Notes: generated by a model not told the origin, from the letters alone. 64,000 bases of DNA from an uncultured Acetatifactor sp. (GCA_944383825.1 CALWRA010000001.1:173495-237494), one strand, 5' to 3'; positions 36,489-46,160 are shown, counted from the first letter of the stretch. Translations and numbers: made by a program.

Positions 36489-37823
36489 TTAAATGTATTT
36501 TTCAGCTTCCTGCAACAGCTTTTCTTTTTGATTCAATTCCGGATCCTCCATTACCAGTTCAAGCAGTCCCTGCAGAGCCTCTCCCAGTTTTCTGCCGGGC
36601 TTCATACCCAGGGCAATCAAGTCGCTGCCTGTAACGGCCAGATCCTTTAAGGACACACACTGCCTCTGCTTCAATACCTCCTGATACAGCATATGCCATT
36701 TTTCCAGTCTCTCTAGCTTTTCCGCCTGCAGATAACCGCTTTGGGCAAGTATATCCGCACGCTTTATAGGAAACAGAAGAGGGAAAACATCCTGACCGAT
36801 TTTATTTACGGCCCGTCGCACCATGCGCATATCCGGATCCCATTCGTTACCATAGTCATGATACCGTACAACCTTACTCACCTGAGAAATGGTATCATTG
36901 TCAAAGCGCAGCCTTTTTAAAATCTTTTCCGCCATTTGGGCTCCCACAGAGGCATGCCCGTAAAAATGATTCACTCCTTTTTCATCGGTGCTCAGCGTGC
37001 TCGGCTTGCCTATGTCATGAAGCAGCACCGAAAGGCGCAGAATACGATCCGGTTCTGTTTGTATCAGAGCCGCCAGAGTATGCTCTCCTACGTTGTATTT
37101 ATGATGAGGATGATTCTGGGGTGTGTCCATAGCCTGATCGAACTCCGGCAAAATCACCTTTGTGACCCCTGTCTCATAAGCCTCGCGCAGATAATCCGGA
37201 TGCGGCGATATAATCAATTTTACCAGCTCCACTTGAATGCGCTCCGCGCTGATACCCTTTAGGGCCGGGGACATCACCCGAATGGCCTCCTTGGTTCTTT
37301 TCTCGATACCATAACCGAGCTGGGCTGAAAACCGGATGGCCCGCATAATGCGCAGCGCATCTTCGGAGAATCTCTCTTTGGGGGCTCCCACACAGCGTAT
37401 TGTCTTCTCCTCCATGTCCCTGAGTCCCCCGAAAACGTCAATCAGTCCGCCTTCCTCATTATAGGCCATGGCATTGATGGTAAAATCTCTTCTCTTGAGA
37501 TCCTCAATCAGGCTGGGCGTAAAAATCACTTCTCTGGGATGTCTGCCATCCTCATATTTTCCGTCAATACGGTAGGTTGTCACCTCAAAGCCTTCCTTAT
37601 CCAGCATTACCGTCACAGTTCCGTGCTGAATTCCCGTGTCAATGGTTCTGTCAAACATCTCCTTTATCTGCCAGGGCTTTGCAGAGGTGGTAATGTCCCA
37701 ATCCTCCGGTTCACGGCCCAGCAGCGAGTCGCGGACACAGCCGCCCACAATGTATGCCTCAAAGCCGGCCCGTTGGATGGTCTCTATGATATGCTTCGCT
37801 TTTTTGGGCATTTCAATTTTCAT
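36489..37823 (-). CDS. cca: CCA-adding tRNA nucleotidyltransferase with HD domain
   Basis: The 444-residue enzyme is a class II nucleotidyltransferase: GGCVRDSLLG at 27-36, the DWD catalytic aspartates at 41-43, then RRDFTINAMAY, followed by RNA-binding domains and an HD domain with LLHDIGKP. It builds or repairs the 3' CCA of tRNAs, needed here because the two tRNA genes in this window do not encode CCA. A 6-bp hairpin (37837-37854) sits right before its ribosome site. Confidence 0.95.
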   Translation of the reverse strand: MKIEMPKKAKHIIETIQRAGFEAYIVGGCVRDSLLGREPEDWDITTSAKPWQIKEMFDRTIDTGIQHGTVTVMLDKEGFEVTTYRIDGKYEDGRHPREVIFTPSLIEDLKRRDFTINAMAYNEEGGLIDVFGGLRDMEEKTIRCVGAPKERFSEDALRIMRAIRFSAQLGYGIEKRTKEAIRVMSPALKGISAERIQVELVKLIISPHPDYLREAYETGVTKVILPEFDQAMDTPQNHPHHKYNVGEHTLAALIQTEPDRILRLSVLLHDIGKPSTLSTDEKGVNHFYGHASVGAQMAEKILKRLRFDNDTISQVSKVVRYHDYGNEWDPDMRMVRRAVNKIGQDVFPLLFPIKRADILAQSGYLQAEKLERLEKWHMLYQEVLKQRQCVSLKDLAVTGSDLIALGMKPGRKLGEALQGLLELVMEDPELNQKEKLLQEAEKYI

Positions 37824-37836
37824 GCTTGCACCCCTC

Positions 37837-37854
37837 TGTCCGCTTCAACGGACA
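37837..37854 (-). promoter_or_regulatory. Leader hairpin adjoining the cca ribosome site
   Basis: TGTCCG, loop TTGAAG, CGGACA on the minus strand directly precedes GAGGGGTGCAAGC and the cca ATG. A very similar arrangement is at 39655-39672. Confidence 0.45.
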
Positions 37855-37992
37855 TTCATTCAATCAGTCTCAGGAGCCGGGCAGCTATCCGGCCGTTTTG
37901 CCGCAGACAATTTCCTGGCGTAAGGTCATTATACCATAACCTTTTCTTTCCGTGTACTTCCTCCATCATTTTCCGAAAAAGGCTCGGAGGCT

Positions 37993-39396
37993 TCACTCAC
38001 CCCTATTTTGCCCGGCAGCTTTCTGAATAGACATTTCCTTAAGTACACTCAGTCCCAAAGGCAGAGCCAGCAAAAGGGAACATATATCCGCCCATGTCTG
38101 GCACATCTGTACGCCCAGAAGACCGAATATCCGAGGGAGTATCCAGATAAAGGGAAGAAAGAACAGTCCCTGTCGGGCAGCCGCAACTGCAGACGCCTTA
38201 AGCGCCTTTCCGATGGACTGAAGCATCATATTAGCCATAATAATCCAGGCGCTGAGAGGAAAGGTCAAACACTGCAGGCGCAGCGCAAGGGTTCCGATCC
38301 TAATCACATCCTGGTCCTCTTTTCGAAACAGCATCACGATGGGCTCGGCAAAAATAAAGGCTGCCGCCGAAATGACAATCAGAAAGGCAAATGCGTATTT
38401 TACGCAGAAATAAAAGCCTTCCCGGACTCTCTCATATTTTCCTGCTCCGTAATTCATGCCGCAGACCGGCTGAAAACCTTGTCCGAAGCCAATCAGAACC
38501 GAATTTGCAAACATAGTTACCCGATTGACAATGGACATAGCTGCAATGGCCGCGTCTCCGAACTCAGCTCCATAAACGCCCGCCGCCCGATTCATACAAA
38601 TCTGGGCCACGCTTCCCAGTCCCTGCCTGCACAGGGAGGGCACTCCGCCTCTGATAATTTCCTTCAGATAATACCAACCGGGAGTAAAATTTTTCAGCCG
38701 GATATGGATGTTGCCTCCTCTGCGGCTCATGACAGCCAAAAGCAGAAAGCTCACAATCTGACTAAGCGTTGTGGCCACAGCCGCGCCTGCAACACCCATA
38801 TGAAACACAAATATGAAAAGCGGGTCAAGCCCAATATTCAAAACCGCCCCCGATACAATTCCCACCATGGCATAGGAGGCGCTTCCCTGAAATCGAAGCT
38901 GGTTATTCAGTACAATAGAAGCCATCATAAAAGGCGCCCCAAGTAGGATAATTCCCAGATAATCTTTCGTATATGGCAAAATGGTGAGCGTTGAACCCAG
39001 CATTACAGACAAGGGCTCAAGAAAAATCAACCCCAGGACTCCCAGCAGAATCCCTCCCAGAAAGGCATATACGAAGCCCGTGGCCGACATTCTGTTGGCG
39101 TCCTCAATGTCCCCAGCTCCAAGCTTTCTGGATATATAATTACCCGAACCATGTCCGAAGAAAAAACCAAATGCCTGTATAAAAGCCATAACAGAAAATA
39201 CGACTCCCACGGCAGCCGTGGCCTGGGTGTTGATTCTGCCCACAAAAAAGGTGTCCGCCATATTATAAAAGGAGGACACAAGCATGCTGATAATGGTGGG
39301 CACCGCCATCTGGCAGATCAGAGGCTTTGTAGGCTCATTCAGCATATATTCGATTTTTTCCTTCTGGTCCATTCTGGCTACATTCATTGATGTCAA
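37993..39396 (-). CDS. MATE family efflux transporter
   Basis: The 467-residue membrane protein has about twelve helices and MATE halves; the opening CQMAVPTIISMLVSSFYNMADTFFVG pattern (shown in part: FYNMADTFFVG) is typical. It is only distantly related to the MATE protein at 18073. The start could be TTG at 39396, which stands next to GGAAGGAAAAG, or ATG at 39387. It is a single gene facing away from the pgmB terminator region. Confidence 0.9.
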   Translation of the reverse strand: MTSMNVARMDQKEKIEYMLNEPTKPLICQMAVPTIISMLVSSFYNMADTFFVGRINTQATAAVGVVFSVMAFIQAFGFFFGHGSGNYISRKLGAGDIEDANRMSATGFVYAFLGGILLGVLGLIFLEPLSVMLGSTLTILPYTKDYLGIILLGAPFMMASIVLNNQLRFQGSASYAMVGIVSGAVLNIGLDPLFIFVFHMGVAGAAVATTLSQIVSFLLLAVMSRRGGNIHIRLKNFTPGWYYLKEIIRGGVPSLCRQGLGSVAQICMNRAAGVYGAEFGDAAIAAMSIVNRVTMFANSVLIGFGQGFQPVCGMNYGAGKYERVREGFYFCVKYAFAFLIVISAAAFIFAEPIVMLFRKEDQDVIRIGTLALRLQCLTFPLSAWIIMANMMLQSIGKALKASAVAAARQGLFFLPFIWILPRIFGLLGVQMCQTWADICSLLLALPLGLSVLKEMSIQKAAGQNRGE

Positions 39397-39557
39397 CTTT
39401 TCCTTCCCGCATATAATAACTCATTATAGCACGATTATTTCATATTTCACATTTCTTTTGAAAATTATTAAGATGGATTTTAGAATACGTACAAATTTTA
39501 GACACATCTTTCCAGTATGATAATTACATACAAAGGAGCTGTGGAGTTCTTACAAAG

Positions 39558-39641
39558 CTATAGAATGGTTTGGGTTCCGTCAGCTTCGCCAAAAAACTCT
39601 CCCGGGTCGTCGGCCCAGGTTACATATAGATTCTTTTTCAT
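39558..39641 (-). CDS. Possible 27-residue peptide or gene fragment
   Basis: An ATG at 39641, preceded by GAGAGGT and by a hairpin, opens a 27-codon frame (MKKNLYVTWADDPGEFFGEA and a few more residues) ending in TAG. Its composition is protein-like, but it may be the start of a broken gene. It lies in the 408-bp gap 39397-39804, which otherwise holds three hairpins. Confidence 0.25.
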   Translation of the reverse strand: MKKNLYVTWADDPGEFFGEADGTQTIL

Positions 39642-39654
39642 AACTATACCTCTC

Positions 39655-39672
39655 TGCCCGCTTAGGCGGGCA
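39655..39672 (-). repeat. Leader-type hairpin resembling that of cca
   Basis: TGCCCGC, loop CTAA, GCGGGCA directly precedes GAGAGGTATAGTT and an ATG. Layout and flanks (AAT before, AGAGNGGT after) resemble 37837-37854. Confidence 0.45.
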
Positions 39673-39680
39673 ATTATTCA

Positions 39681-39705
39681 GAACTTGAAAGCTTCTTTCA
39701 AGTTC
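39681..39705. repeat. 11-bp perfect inverted repeat
   Basis: GAACTTGAAAG, loop CTT, CTTTCAAGTTC. It lies just beyond the hairpin at 39655 and may belong to the same leader or be a weak terminator. Confidence 0.45.
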
Positions 39706-39726
39706 CCCTCCTATTTACATTATAAC

Positions 39727-39768
39727 AAAAATATCCCAGATGCCAAAACCGGCAACCGGGATATTTTT
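39727..39768 (-). terminator. Terminator of the GH65-pgmB operon
   Basis: AAAAATATCCC and GGGATATTTTT are exact complements flanking a 20-nt loop, 37 bp after the pgmB stop codon on the minus strand; the stem itself ends in a T-run. Confidence 0.7.
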
Positions 39769-39804
39769 ATTGTCTGGTAAAACTTTCTTATTCTATGGGG
39801 AATA

Positions 39805-40443
39805 TCATGCCAATTCTTTCAGATCACACACGCTCTTCAGGGAATAGGTAGCCGCTCCGTATCCTGCTGCGTCTCCTACCGCCGCACAGTCAAAGCCTCC
39901 CGCAACAGCCGCATCCACTCCAGCCTTTGCGTCCTCTACCACTAAGCATTCCTGAGGCTTGAGATTCAGGCGCCGGGCAGCTATCAAAAACACTTCTGGA
40001 TCCGGCTTAGACCTTGTAATATCGTTTCCATCCGCTACTGCGTCGAAATAACCTGCAAGACCGATTCTCTCAAGTATAAAAGCCGTATTCTTGCTGGATG
40101 AGCCTATAGCCAATAGCTTTGTACCGTGCAAAAGATCCAGCGTTTCTTTTACTTCACTGCTCAAATCTTTCGGAGACATCTGTGCAAGCAGCTCCCGGTA
40201 ATTGGCGTTTTTTTCCTCCGCCATTTCTACTTTTTCTTCTTCAGTATAGGCTTTTTCACTTTTTTCCAGAATAATTTCCAGGCTCTCCATTCTGGAAACC
40301 CCTCTTAATCTATTGTTAATCTGCTCGTCAAAAGGGATTCCCAGCTTGTCTGCAAGCATTTTCCACGCCTTATAATGATATTGATCCGTGTAACAGATTA
40401 CTCCGTCCAAATCGAAAATAATTCCCTTATAGTCCTTTTTCAT
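39805..40443 (-). CDS. pgmB: Beta-phosphoglucomutase
   Basis: The 212-residue HAD-fold enzyme converts beta-glucose 1-phosphate to glucose 6-phosphate. It shows the nucleophile motif FDLDGVI (about 10-16) with DQYHYKAWK in the cap, GSSSKN, and VVEDAKAGVDAA. It follows the GH65 phosphorylase, whose product is beta-glucose 1-phosphate, so the two steps form one short pathway without ATP cost. The start follows AAAGGAGACAAAGG. Confidence 0.95.
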   Translation of the reverse strand: MKKDYKGIIFDLDGVICYTDQYHYKAWKMLADKLGIPFDEQINNRLRGVSRMESLEIILEKSEKAYTEEEKVEMAEEKNANYRELLAQMSPKDLSSEVKETLDLLHGTKLLAIGSSSKNTAFILERIGLAGYFDAVADGNDITRSKPDPEVFLIAARRLNLKPQECLVVEDAKAGVDAAVAGGFDCAAVGDAAGYGAATYSLKSVCDLKELA

Positions 40444-40470
40444 AAAGCCTTTGTCTCCTTTATACAGCCT

Positions 40471-42822
40471 TTATTTCATCAGTTTTTCTCCGGCCGGTAT
40501 GCTAATCTCTTCCTCTCCCCAGTAGAATGAGACGTCTTTTTCCCCCAGGTTTTTGATCTCTGTTCCGCCCTTTTCCACGGTCACATACAGCGGGCATCCC
40601 TGCCATACAAGATGAAAGGCGAGCTTGCTCCACTCCTGAGGCAGCTGCGGGCTCATGCGCAGCCTGTCCTTCAAAATCCGCACACCTCCGAAGCCACATA
40701 CTGCACTCTGCCAAATACCTCCCATACATGCGCTATGGATACCCATGTCAGAGGTAGTCATCACCTGTCCCAGATCTGTATCCAGACATCCTCTGAAGAA
40801 ATGGTACGCCTCCTTGGTCCAGCCAAGCTCCGCCGCCATAATACAATGGGTGGATTTGCTGAGCGAGGAATCGTGAAGCGTTCTCTCCTCATAAAAACGG
40901 TAGTTCTTCTCCTTCGTCTCCGTATCGAAGGCATCATCCATAAGCAGCATCAGAAGAATGGTGTCCGCCTGCTTCAATACCTGAAAACTGCTAATCTGCT
41001 CTATATTGTAATCATTGTAAATGGTTCCTACAACATCACATTCCTTGTATTTTGTCAGATCAATCTTCTTCAAGTCAAAGTACCGATCAAACTGCGGGAT
41101 AATGCCATCCTCGTTAGGCAACGGGAGATACAGTCCATCCACCGTTTCTCTGATTTTTGTCAGCAGCTGCTCCAATTGGAATTTTTCCTCCAACTTTTTC
41201 CAGGTCTCTCCCTTCTCCTTCTGCAGCTCTTCTATCATACGGTCAGCGAGAACCAGATTCCAGTGAACCAAATAATTGGTATAAGCGTTGTTGTCCACAT
41301 GCTCCTTATACTCATCCGGTCCGATTACATCGGTAATATAGCATTTCTGGCCATCAGCGCCTTTATCCTTCCATTCCACGCGATCCGTCCAGAAAAGCGC
41401 CGTGCCGATCACGATTTCATAGCCATAGCGATCAAGAAACTCCTGATCTCCCGTAGCGATAAAGTACTGCCATACGGCAAAAGCCACATCAGCAGATATA
41501 TGCTGTTCCAGAACTCCCGTCAAAATTTTCATGGGCTTGCCCGTTACCACGTCGGCGCCGCCCCACAGAGGCGTTACCTCCCCATCGTCAAGCCATGCGC
41601 TCTCCCAAGGGAACATAGCCCCTTTAAAGCCGTTTTCCTTCGCCTTTCTGTATGCTCCGGGAAGACTCTTCCCCCTATAGGAAAGAAGGGTTTTTGCAGT
41701 ATTCGGATCGGTAAGGATATAATAGGGCAAAAGGAAAATCTCCGTATCCCAGAAGGAGTGACCCTTATAGCCTTCGCCGCTCAAGGCCTTCGCTCCGATG
41801 CCCACTCTATCGTCGTCCTTTTTCACCATAATATTCAAATGATAAAGCGCAAAACGTACTGCAATCTGGTCATAGGAATCCTGACTTTCAATGAGTACAT
41901 CCGCCGTAGCCCAATGCTCTTTCCAGGCCTTGCGGCTTGCCGCAGCCAGCGCGTCATAACCGCTTTCCAGAATGCCCTCCATATGCTTTCTTCCATCTGC
42001 AATTACCTTCTCTTTTGCAGATTCTTCGCCTTCGTAGACTTTATCCCTGGAGGTGTGCACACAGGCCAGCTTTTCCACCGTAAGAGTTTGCCCCGCCTTC
42101 AGTGTAAGGCTTGCGGAAACGGCCAAAAAACGTCTGTCTATCACAGGCAGCTGATACAGATCCAGCCTCTGCCCATCTACATAAAACAAATTCGCCGCGT
42201 ACTCGCAGCAAAGTACCTCGGACTGCACGGTGGCGCTGCACATTTCCATGATGAAGCCCTTATGCAGTCTCATTTTTCCCTCATGGAAATGCTGCGTTCC
42301 CGTATTGGTCACACGACCATTGATCCCACTCTTTATCTTGATTTCCACATCTCTGTTTCCTGCGGAAACCTTTACCCTCTGACCGAGCACATGCTCGTCA
42401 GCAAGGGAAACAAATCGTTCAAAATCCAGAGATATTTCATCCCCCGCAGGACTCACCCATTCTACATGTCGGCTTAAAAAGCCGTCCTCCAGATCAAGCT
42501 GCCTGCTGTAGCTTTTCAGCTGTCCGCTGTCCAGCCCGAAACGGCAGCCTCCTATTGTCAGCTCCAGATTGGTAAGATCGGGAAGGTTCGGAAGCTCAGT
42601 AACTTCCTCAGCGTCAAATTTATCGAAGGTGCCTGTTACAAACAGGTTTCTTTTTTCACCCACATAAGCCTCCTCCAAGGCCGCTCTCTGACCGAGATAT
42701 CCATTTCCCTGGCAGAAAATAGCTTCACATTTTCCCAGATGGGAGGGGTCAAAAATTTTTTCTTCTATCACCCAGCCGGCTTTTTCCCCAACGCCGGCGG
42801 TGTAATTCAATGCTTTTCCCAT
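40471..42822 (-). CDS. GH65 alpha-glucoside phosphorylase
   Basis: The 783-residue enzyme has the GH65 plan: N-terminal beta-sandwich, helical barrel and C-terminal cap. GHSFWDTEIFLLP is at 354-366 and GPDEYKEH at 501-508, with general acid Glu504. GH65 members split kojibiose, nigerose, maltose, trehalose or related glucosides with phosphate into beta-glucose 1-phosphate and a sugar. The loop LEQHISADVAF (438-448), where family members differ, does not look like classical maltose phosphorylase, but I cannot assign the linkage. I start at 42822 because AGGAAAGGG precedes it and a longer frame to 42924 would overlap the permease. pgmB follows. Confidence 0.9.
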   Translation of the reverse strand: MGKALNYTAGVGEKAGWVIEEKIFDPSHLGKCEAIFCQGNGYLGQRAALEEAYVGEKRNLFVTGTFDKFDAEEVTELPNLPDLTNLELTIGGCRFGLDSGQLKSYSRQLDLEDGFLSRHVEWVSPAGDEISLDFERFVSLADEHVLGQRVKVSAGNRDVEIKIKSGINGRVTNTGTQHFHEGKMRLHKGFIMEMCSATVQSEVLCCEYAANLFYVDGQRLDLYQLPVIDRRFLAVSASLTLKAGQTLTVEKLACVHTSRDKVYEGEESAKEKVIADGRKHMEGILESGYDALAAASRKAWKEHWATADVLIESQDSYDQIAVRFALYHLNIMVKKDDDRVGIGAKALSGEGYKGHSFWDTEIFLLPYYILTDPNTAKTLLSYRGKSLPGAYRKAKENGFKGAMFPWESAWLDDGEVTPLWGGADVVTGKPMKILTGVLEQHISADVAFAVWQYFIATGDQEFLDRYGYEIVIGTALFWTDRVEWKDKGADGQKCYITDVIGPDEYKEHVDNNAYTNYLVHWNLVLADRMIEELQKEKGETWKKLEEKFQLEQLLTKIRETVDGLYLPLPNEDGIIPQFDRYFDLKKIDLTKYKECDVVGTIYNDYNIEQISSFQVLKQADTILLMLLMDDAFDTETKEKNYRFYEERTLHDSSLSKSTHCIMAAELGWTKEAYHFFRGCLDTDLGQVMTTSDMGIHSACMGGIWQSAVCGFGGVRILKDRLRMSPQLPQEWSKLAFHLVWQGCPLYVTVEKGGTEIKNLGEKDVSFYWGEEEISIPAGEKLMK

Positions 42823-42865
42823 TGTTGATATATTTCCCTTTCCTGACTGTTTTCTTTGATTAGCC

Positions 42866-43708
42866 TTATTCTTTGATTCCTGTTGCCGCCACGCTTGCCT
42901 GTACCTGCTCCTGAGCCACGGCATACAGCAGAATACCGGGTATGATTACAATGGCCAGAGCAGCAAACATTCTCGTATAGTTATAAGAAAATTCACTGGT
43001 AAAGAAGGACAGCGCAATGGGCAGTGTCCTGGACGTATCCGAGGACGTCAGCAGGGAAGCAAAGTAGTATTCGTTCCAGTTGCCCAGAAACATCAGAATT
43101 CCTGCTGTTGTAAGCGCTCCCTTTGTCAGAGGGAGATTAATCCTGCCGAAGATGCTGATAAAGCTTGCCCCATCAATCAGCGCCGCCTCGTCCAGGGCCT
43201 TGGGAACCGCCATAAAGCCCGCCTTTAGAAGAAACATGGACATTGCCATGCCGGCCGACAGGTACACCAGAGTCAGTCCCCAGATATTGTCATACAGTCC
43301 AAGCTGCATGACCAGAGTGAAAATAGGCTGTGTTCTGCTGTGTCCCGGCACAAGGAGTGTGATTGTAAAAAGCATGTAGAGCAGCATTCTTCCCGGAAAC
43401 TTATATTTTGCAATCACATAAGCGCTCATGGAAAAGACAAACAGTGAAATTCCCGTGGAGACCACCGACGCCAGCAGCGAGTTTGCAAAATAGATCGGAA
43501 AATTATAAGTTTGGAACAGATATATGTAGGTTTCAAGAGAAAAGGATGAAGGCAGCGCCAGAGGGCTTCCCAGTATTTCCGCATTTGTCTTGAAGGAAGA
43601 CATAACAACCCAGAGTATGGGGAACACGGAAATCACAATCACAAAGATCATTGCCACATACATCATTATTCTTGTCAGCGTTTTTTTCACTATTCTCATA
43701 CACTTCAC
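42866..43708 (-). CDS. ABC sugar transporter permease, MalG type
   Basis: The 280-residue permease has six predicted membrane helices and the EAA loop DEAALIDGASFISIFGRI. It pairs with the MalF-type permease one base upstream. GAGGTGAAGTGT precedes the start. It serves the GH65 operon and should import an alpha-linked di- or oligoglucoside. No ATPase gene is present, as in the first locus. Confidence 0.92.
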   Translation of the reverse strand: MKCMRIVKKTLTRIMMYVAMIFVIVISVFPILWVVMSSFKTNAEILGSPLALPSSFSLETYIYLFQTYNFPIYFANSLLASVVSTGISLFVFSMSAYVIAKYKFPGRMLLYMLFTITLLVPGHSRTQPIFTLVMQLGLYDNIWGLTLVYLSAGMAMSMFLLKAGFMAVPKALDEAALIDGASFISIFGRINLPLTKGALTTAGILMFLGNWNEYYFASLLTSSDTSRTLPIALSFFTSEFSYNYTRMFAALAIVIIPGILLYAVAQEQVQASVAATGIKE

Positions 43709-43709
43709 C

Positions 43710-44597
43710 TCAATAATCCGACTCGTTCATTCGGAATGCTTTGTTAATCACTGCCAGAACAATCAGTCCGATGATAAACATAATCACTCCGATGGCATTT
43801 GCCCGACCGTACCGGTAATCCATAAGGTTGTTTACCAGCAATATTGACAAGCTCATTGTATCATCCCCGGGGCCGCCCGCCGTAGTCAGGGAAATCTGCT
43901 CGTACATTGTAATGCGGGCAGTAAGAGAACAGATCACGCTGGTACCGATGGCATTTCTGCACAGGGGAAGCTGAATATATTTCACCAGCTTCCAGCCCTC
44001 AGCCCCGTCAATCTTCGCAGCCTCGATCCATTCCTGAGGAATGTTCATCAGATCTCCCAGTACCACCAGGGTGACGATGACTGCATAGAACAGCCAGGTC
44101 AGGGTAATGCTCCAGAATGCCCAGGGTGAACTGTAGAACCATGACACATTGAAGTCGGGATTGAAAAAGCGAATAATGCGATTCAGCACGCCGAAATCAT
44201 TGTTGAATATGAAACGGTATATCATTGCCCACGCAGCCGCCGAAATAACATTCGGTACCATGAACACCGCTCTGGTAAATCTCCAGCCCACCGGCTTGTT
44301 ATAGAGAATAAACGCTACCAGCGTTCCAAATCCAACGTGCAGGGTCATTGCGATAAGTCCCCAGGCCAGCAGGTTTTTCAGAGAGATTAAAAAAGCATCT
44401 CCTTTAAACAAATTAATATAATTATTCAGGCCATTGAATTTTGGACTGTTGAACCCGTCCCAGGAGGTGAACGAAGTCACAAACACCTGAATGATGGGCA
44501 CCATATAAAACATTAAAAATATAATGACCGTGGGAAGCAAAAACAGATAAATCCATTTGTAGTTTTTTCGTTCCTGCCAGCCTGGTTTCCTTCGCAT
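43710..44597 (-). CDS. ABC sugar transporter permease, MalF type
   Basis: The 295-residue permease has six predicted membrane helices and the EAA loop IEAAKIDGAEGWKLVKYI. It follows the binding lipoprotein gene after 38 bp and has AAAGGAGCTAAGGGT before its start. Confidence 0.92.
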   Translation of the reverse strand: MRRKPGWQERKNYKWIYLFLLPTVIIFLMFYMVPIIQVFVTSFTSWDGFNSPKFNGLNNYINLFKGDAFLISLKNLLAWGLIAMTLHVGFGTLVAFILYNKPVGWRFTRAVFMVPNVISAAAWAMIYRFIFNNDFGVLNRIIRFFNPDFNVSWFYSSPWAFWSITLTWLFYAVIVTLVVLGDLMNIPQEWIEAAKIDGAEGWKLVKYIQLPLCRNAIGTSVICSLTARITMYEQISLTTAGGPGDDTMSLSILLVNNLMDYRYGRANAIGVIMFIIGLIVLAVINKAFRMNESDY

Positions 44598-44635
44598 ACC
44601 CTTAGCTCCTTTCCGCTAAAAAGTTAATTCTTTTT

Positions 44636-46015
44636 TTATTCAGCAGTAGCCTCTACCGCTCTGTTTGTCAGCTCCTGGCAGAACTGCTCGGGAGTGTAGG
44701 TTCCATCTGCCAAAGAGGGAAGCAGTCTTCCGAAATCACTGTTTGCAACAGAAGAAGGAATTACATCAAGAATGCAGGGTGCAAACACTGTATTTTCATT
44801 GGTATCCGCTCCCAGATCCGCAAGCACCTGTGTTTCTGCCTGCTGTGCTGTAAAGTTCTCAGAATATGTGAGATTCGGAGCATCCCCGCCCTCTGCAAGC
44901 AAATAAGCCTCGATTTCCTCAGGAGAGTTGATAAACTCCAAAAATGCCAGCGCCAGCTGAATTTGTTCCTCACTTGCGGAAGCGGAAATCCACCACTCGC
45001 CATAGGATCTTGTAGTTGCAATTCCAATATCTCCAGGGAACAGGGCTGCACGAACATTTGCACCGTCAAAGCCGTTGCTCCAGTTTGCGGATGCAGTCTC
45101 CTCAAAGTCTGCGGACATCCAGGGACCGTTGGAAATCAAAGCAGCCTGGCCGCTCATAAAGGAGTTTGCAGCATCTGCATAGGTTGCTCCAATGGAGTTG
45201 GAAGCTGCATTGTTCTGAAGAAGCTGCTGCAGCTTGGTCACGCCTGCAATAATAGCCGGCTGATTGAAATCTGTGATTTTGGCATCTGTTCCCGCCTGAA
45301 GAAGCTCAGTGCCCCCTTCCTCAGCCGCAATAAAGGCAGTCAGGAAAAGCGCGCTGACCCAACCGTTCTCAGCGGTGGAAAATGCAATCTGCTGATCGCC
45401 GATGTCAGCAATAAAATCATCCATGGTCATTGCGCTCACATCACCGGAGGGCTCCCACATTGCGCTGTTGTAGAAAAATCCGGTAGGACGCACGGTAGCC
45501 AAAGGCATGGTATAAATGCTGCCGTCTTCCTGTGTGTTGAAGTCAATGGCGTCATCCAAAAGAATGTCTTTAATCTCGGGCTTGCTGTTGAGCCAGTCGC
45601 TCAGGTCATAAGCCATTCCATTTGGAATTACCACATTGGTAATCCAGTCTGTGTCACCGCCCTGCACAAGCACTGGAAGCATATTCTGCTGTGCAAGCTG
45701 CTTTAATCTATCCTTAAATCCATCCTCCGGCGTAGCCTCAAGATTGATTTTATAGACGCCTTCATATTTCTGGTTAAAGCGTTCCACCTGGGGCTCAAAG
45801 AATACAGCTCCCACTTTTTCTCCCGTCTTATAGGAAGGGATGGTCACCTCGATCAATTCTCCCGTTCCTGCCGCTGCAGTCTCAGTGCCGGCGGAAGCCT
45901 CAGTAGTCTCAGCGGGAGCTGAAGAAGGTGTAGTGTCTGTTTCAGCCGGCTGGCTGCCGCATGCCGAAAGCAGCATCCCTGCCGCCAAAGCAAGTGCCAA
46001 AGCTTTTCTTTTCAT
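44636..46015 (-). CDS. ABC sugar-binding lipoprotein
   Basis: The 459-residue protein starts with a lipoprotein signal (LSAC lipobox near residue 19), a Thr/Ala/Glu-rich linker and a family 1 solute-binding domain. It should capture the alpha-glucoside that the GH65 enzyme later cleaves. First gene of the operon; AAGGAGGATTATTT precedes its start, and the operator CAAAAACGTTTTTG lies 68 bp upstream. Confidence 0.92.
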   Translation of the reverse strand: MKRKALALALAAGMLLSACGSQPAETDTTPSSAPAETTEASAGTETAAAGTGELIEVTIPSYKTGEKVGAVFFEPQVERFNQKYEGVYKINLEATPEDGFKDRLKQLAQQNMLPVLVQGGDTDWITNVVIPNGMAYDLSDWLNSKPEIKDILLDDAIDFNTQEDGSIYTMPLATVRPTGFFYNSAMWEPSGDVSAMTMDDFIADIGDQQIAFSTAENGWVSALFLTAFIAAEEGGTELLQAGTDAKITDFNQPAIIAGVTKLQQLLQNNAASNSIGATYADAANSFMSGQAALISNGPWMSADFEETASANWSNGFDGANVRAALFPGDIGIATTRSYGEWWISASASEEQIQLALAFLEFINSPEEIEAYLLAEGGDAPNLTYSENFTAQQAETQVLADLGADTNENTVFAPCILDVIPSSVANSDFGRLLPSLADGTYTPEQFCQELTNRAVEATAE

Positions 46016-46082
46016 AAATAATCCTCCTTAAATGTTGGGTGTTCAAAGCTACATCCTTACTCGAAATATGAGAGCCTCATTT

Positions 46083-46096
46083 CAAAAACGTTTTTG
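46083..46096 (-). promoter_or_regulatory. LacI-type operator of the GH65 operon
   Basis: CAAAAACGTTTTTG is a perfect 14-bp palindrome with the central CG typical of LacI/GalR operators, placed between the lacI-type gene and the binding-protein gene. A 12 of 14 match lies before the regulator gene (47214-47227). It also resembles a CcpA cre box. Confidence 0.75.
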
Positions 46097-46160
46097 CTTT
46101 AAGCCTGCACTGAAGCTGCTGCATTTCCGGCGTTTCCAGCCGTATATGCCACAGCCTTAT

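Noticed and set aside
38008..38946. A 312-codon frame antisense to the second MATE gene
   Set aside because: It is a basic, low-complexity shadow of the MATE gene without ribosome site or domain.
40612..42477. A 621-codon open frame antisense to the GH65 gene
   Set aside because: It mirrors the GH65 coding frame, has no ribosome site and shows no recognisable family; the opposite strand has clear GH65 motifs.
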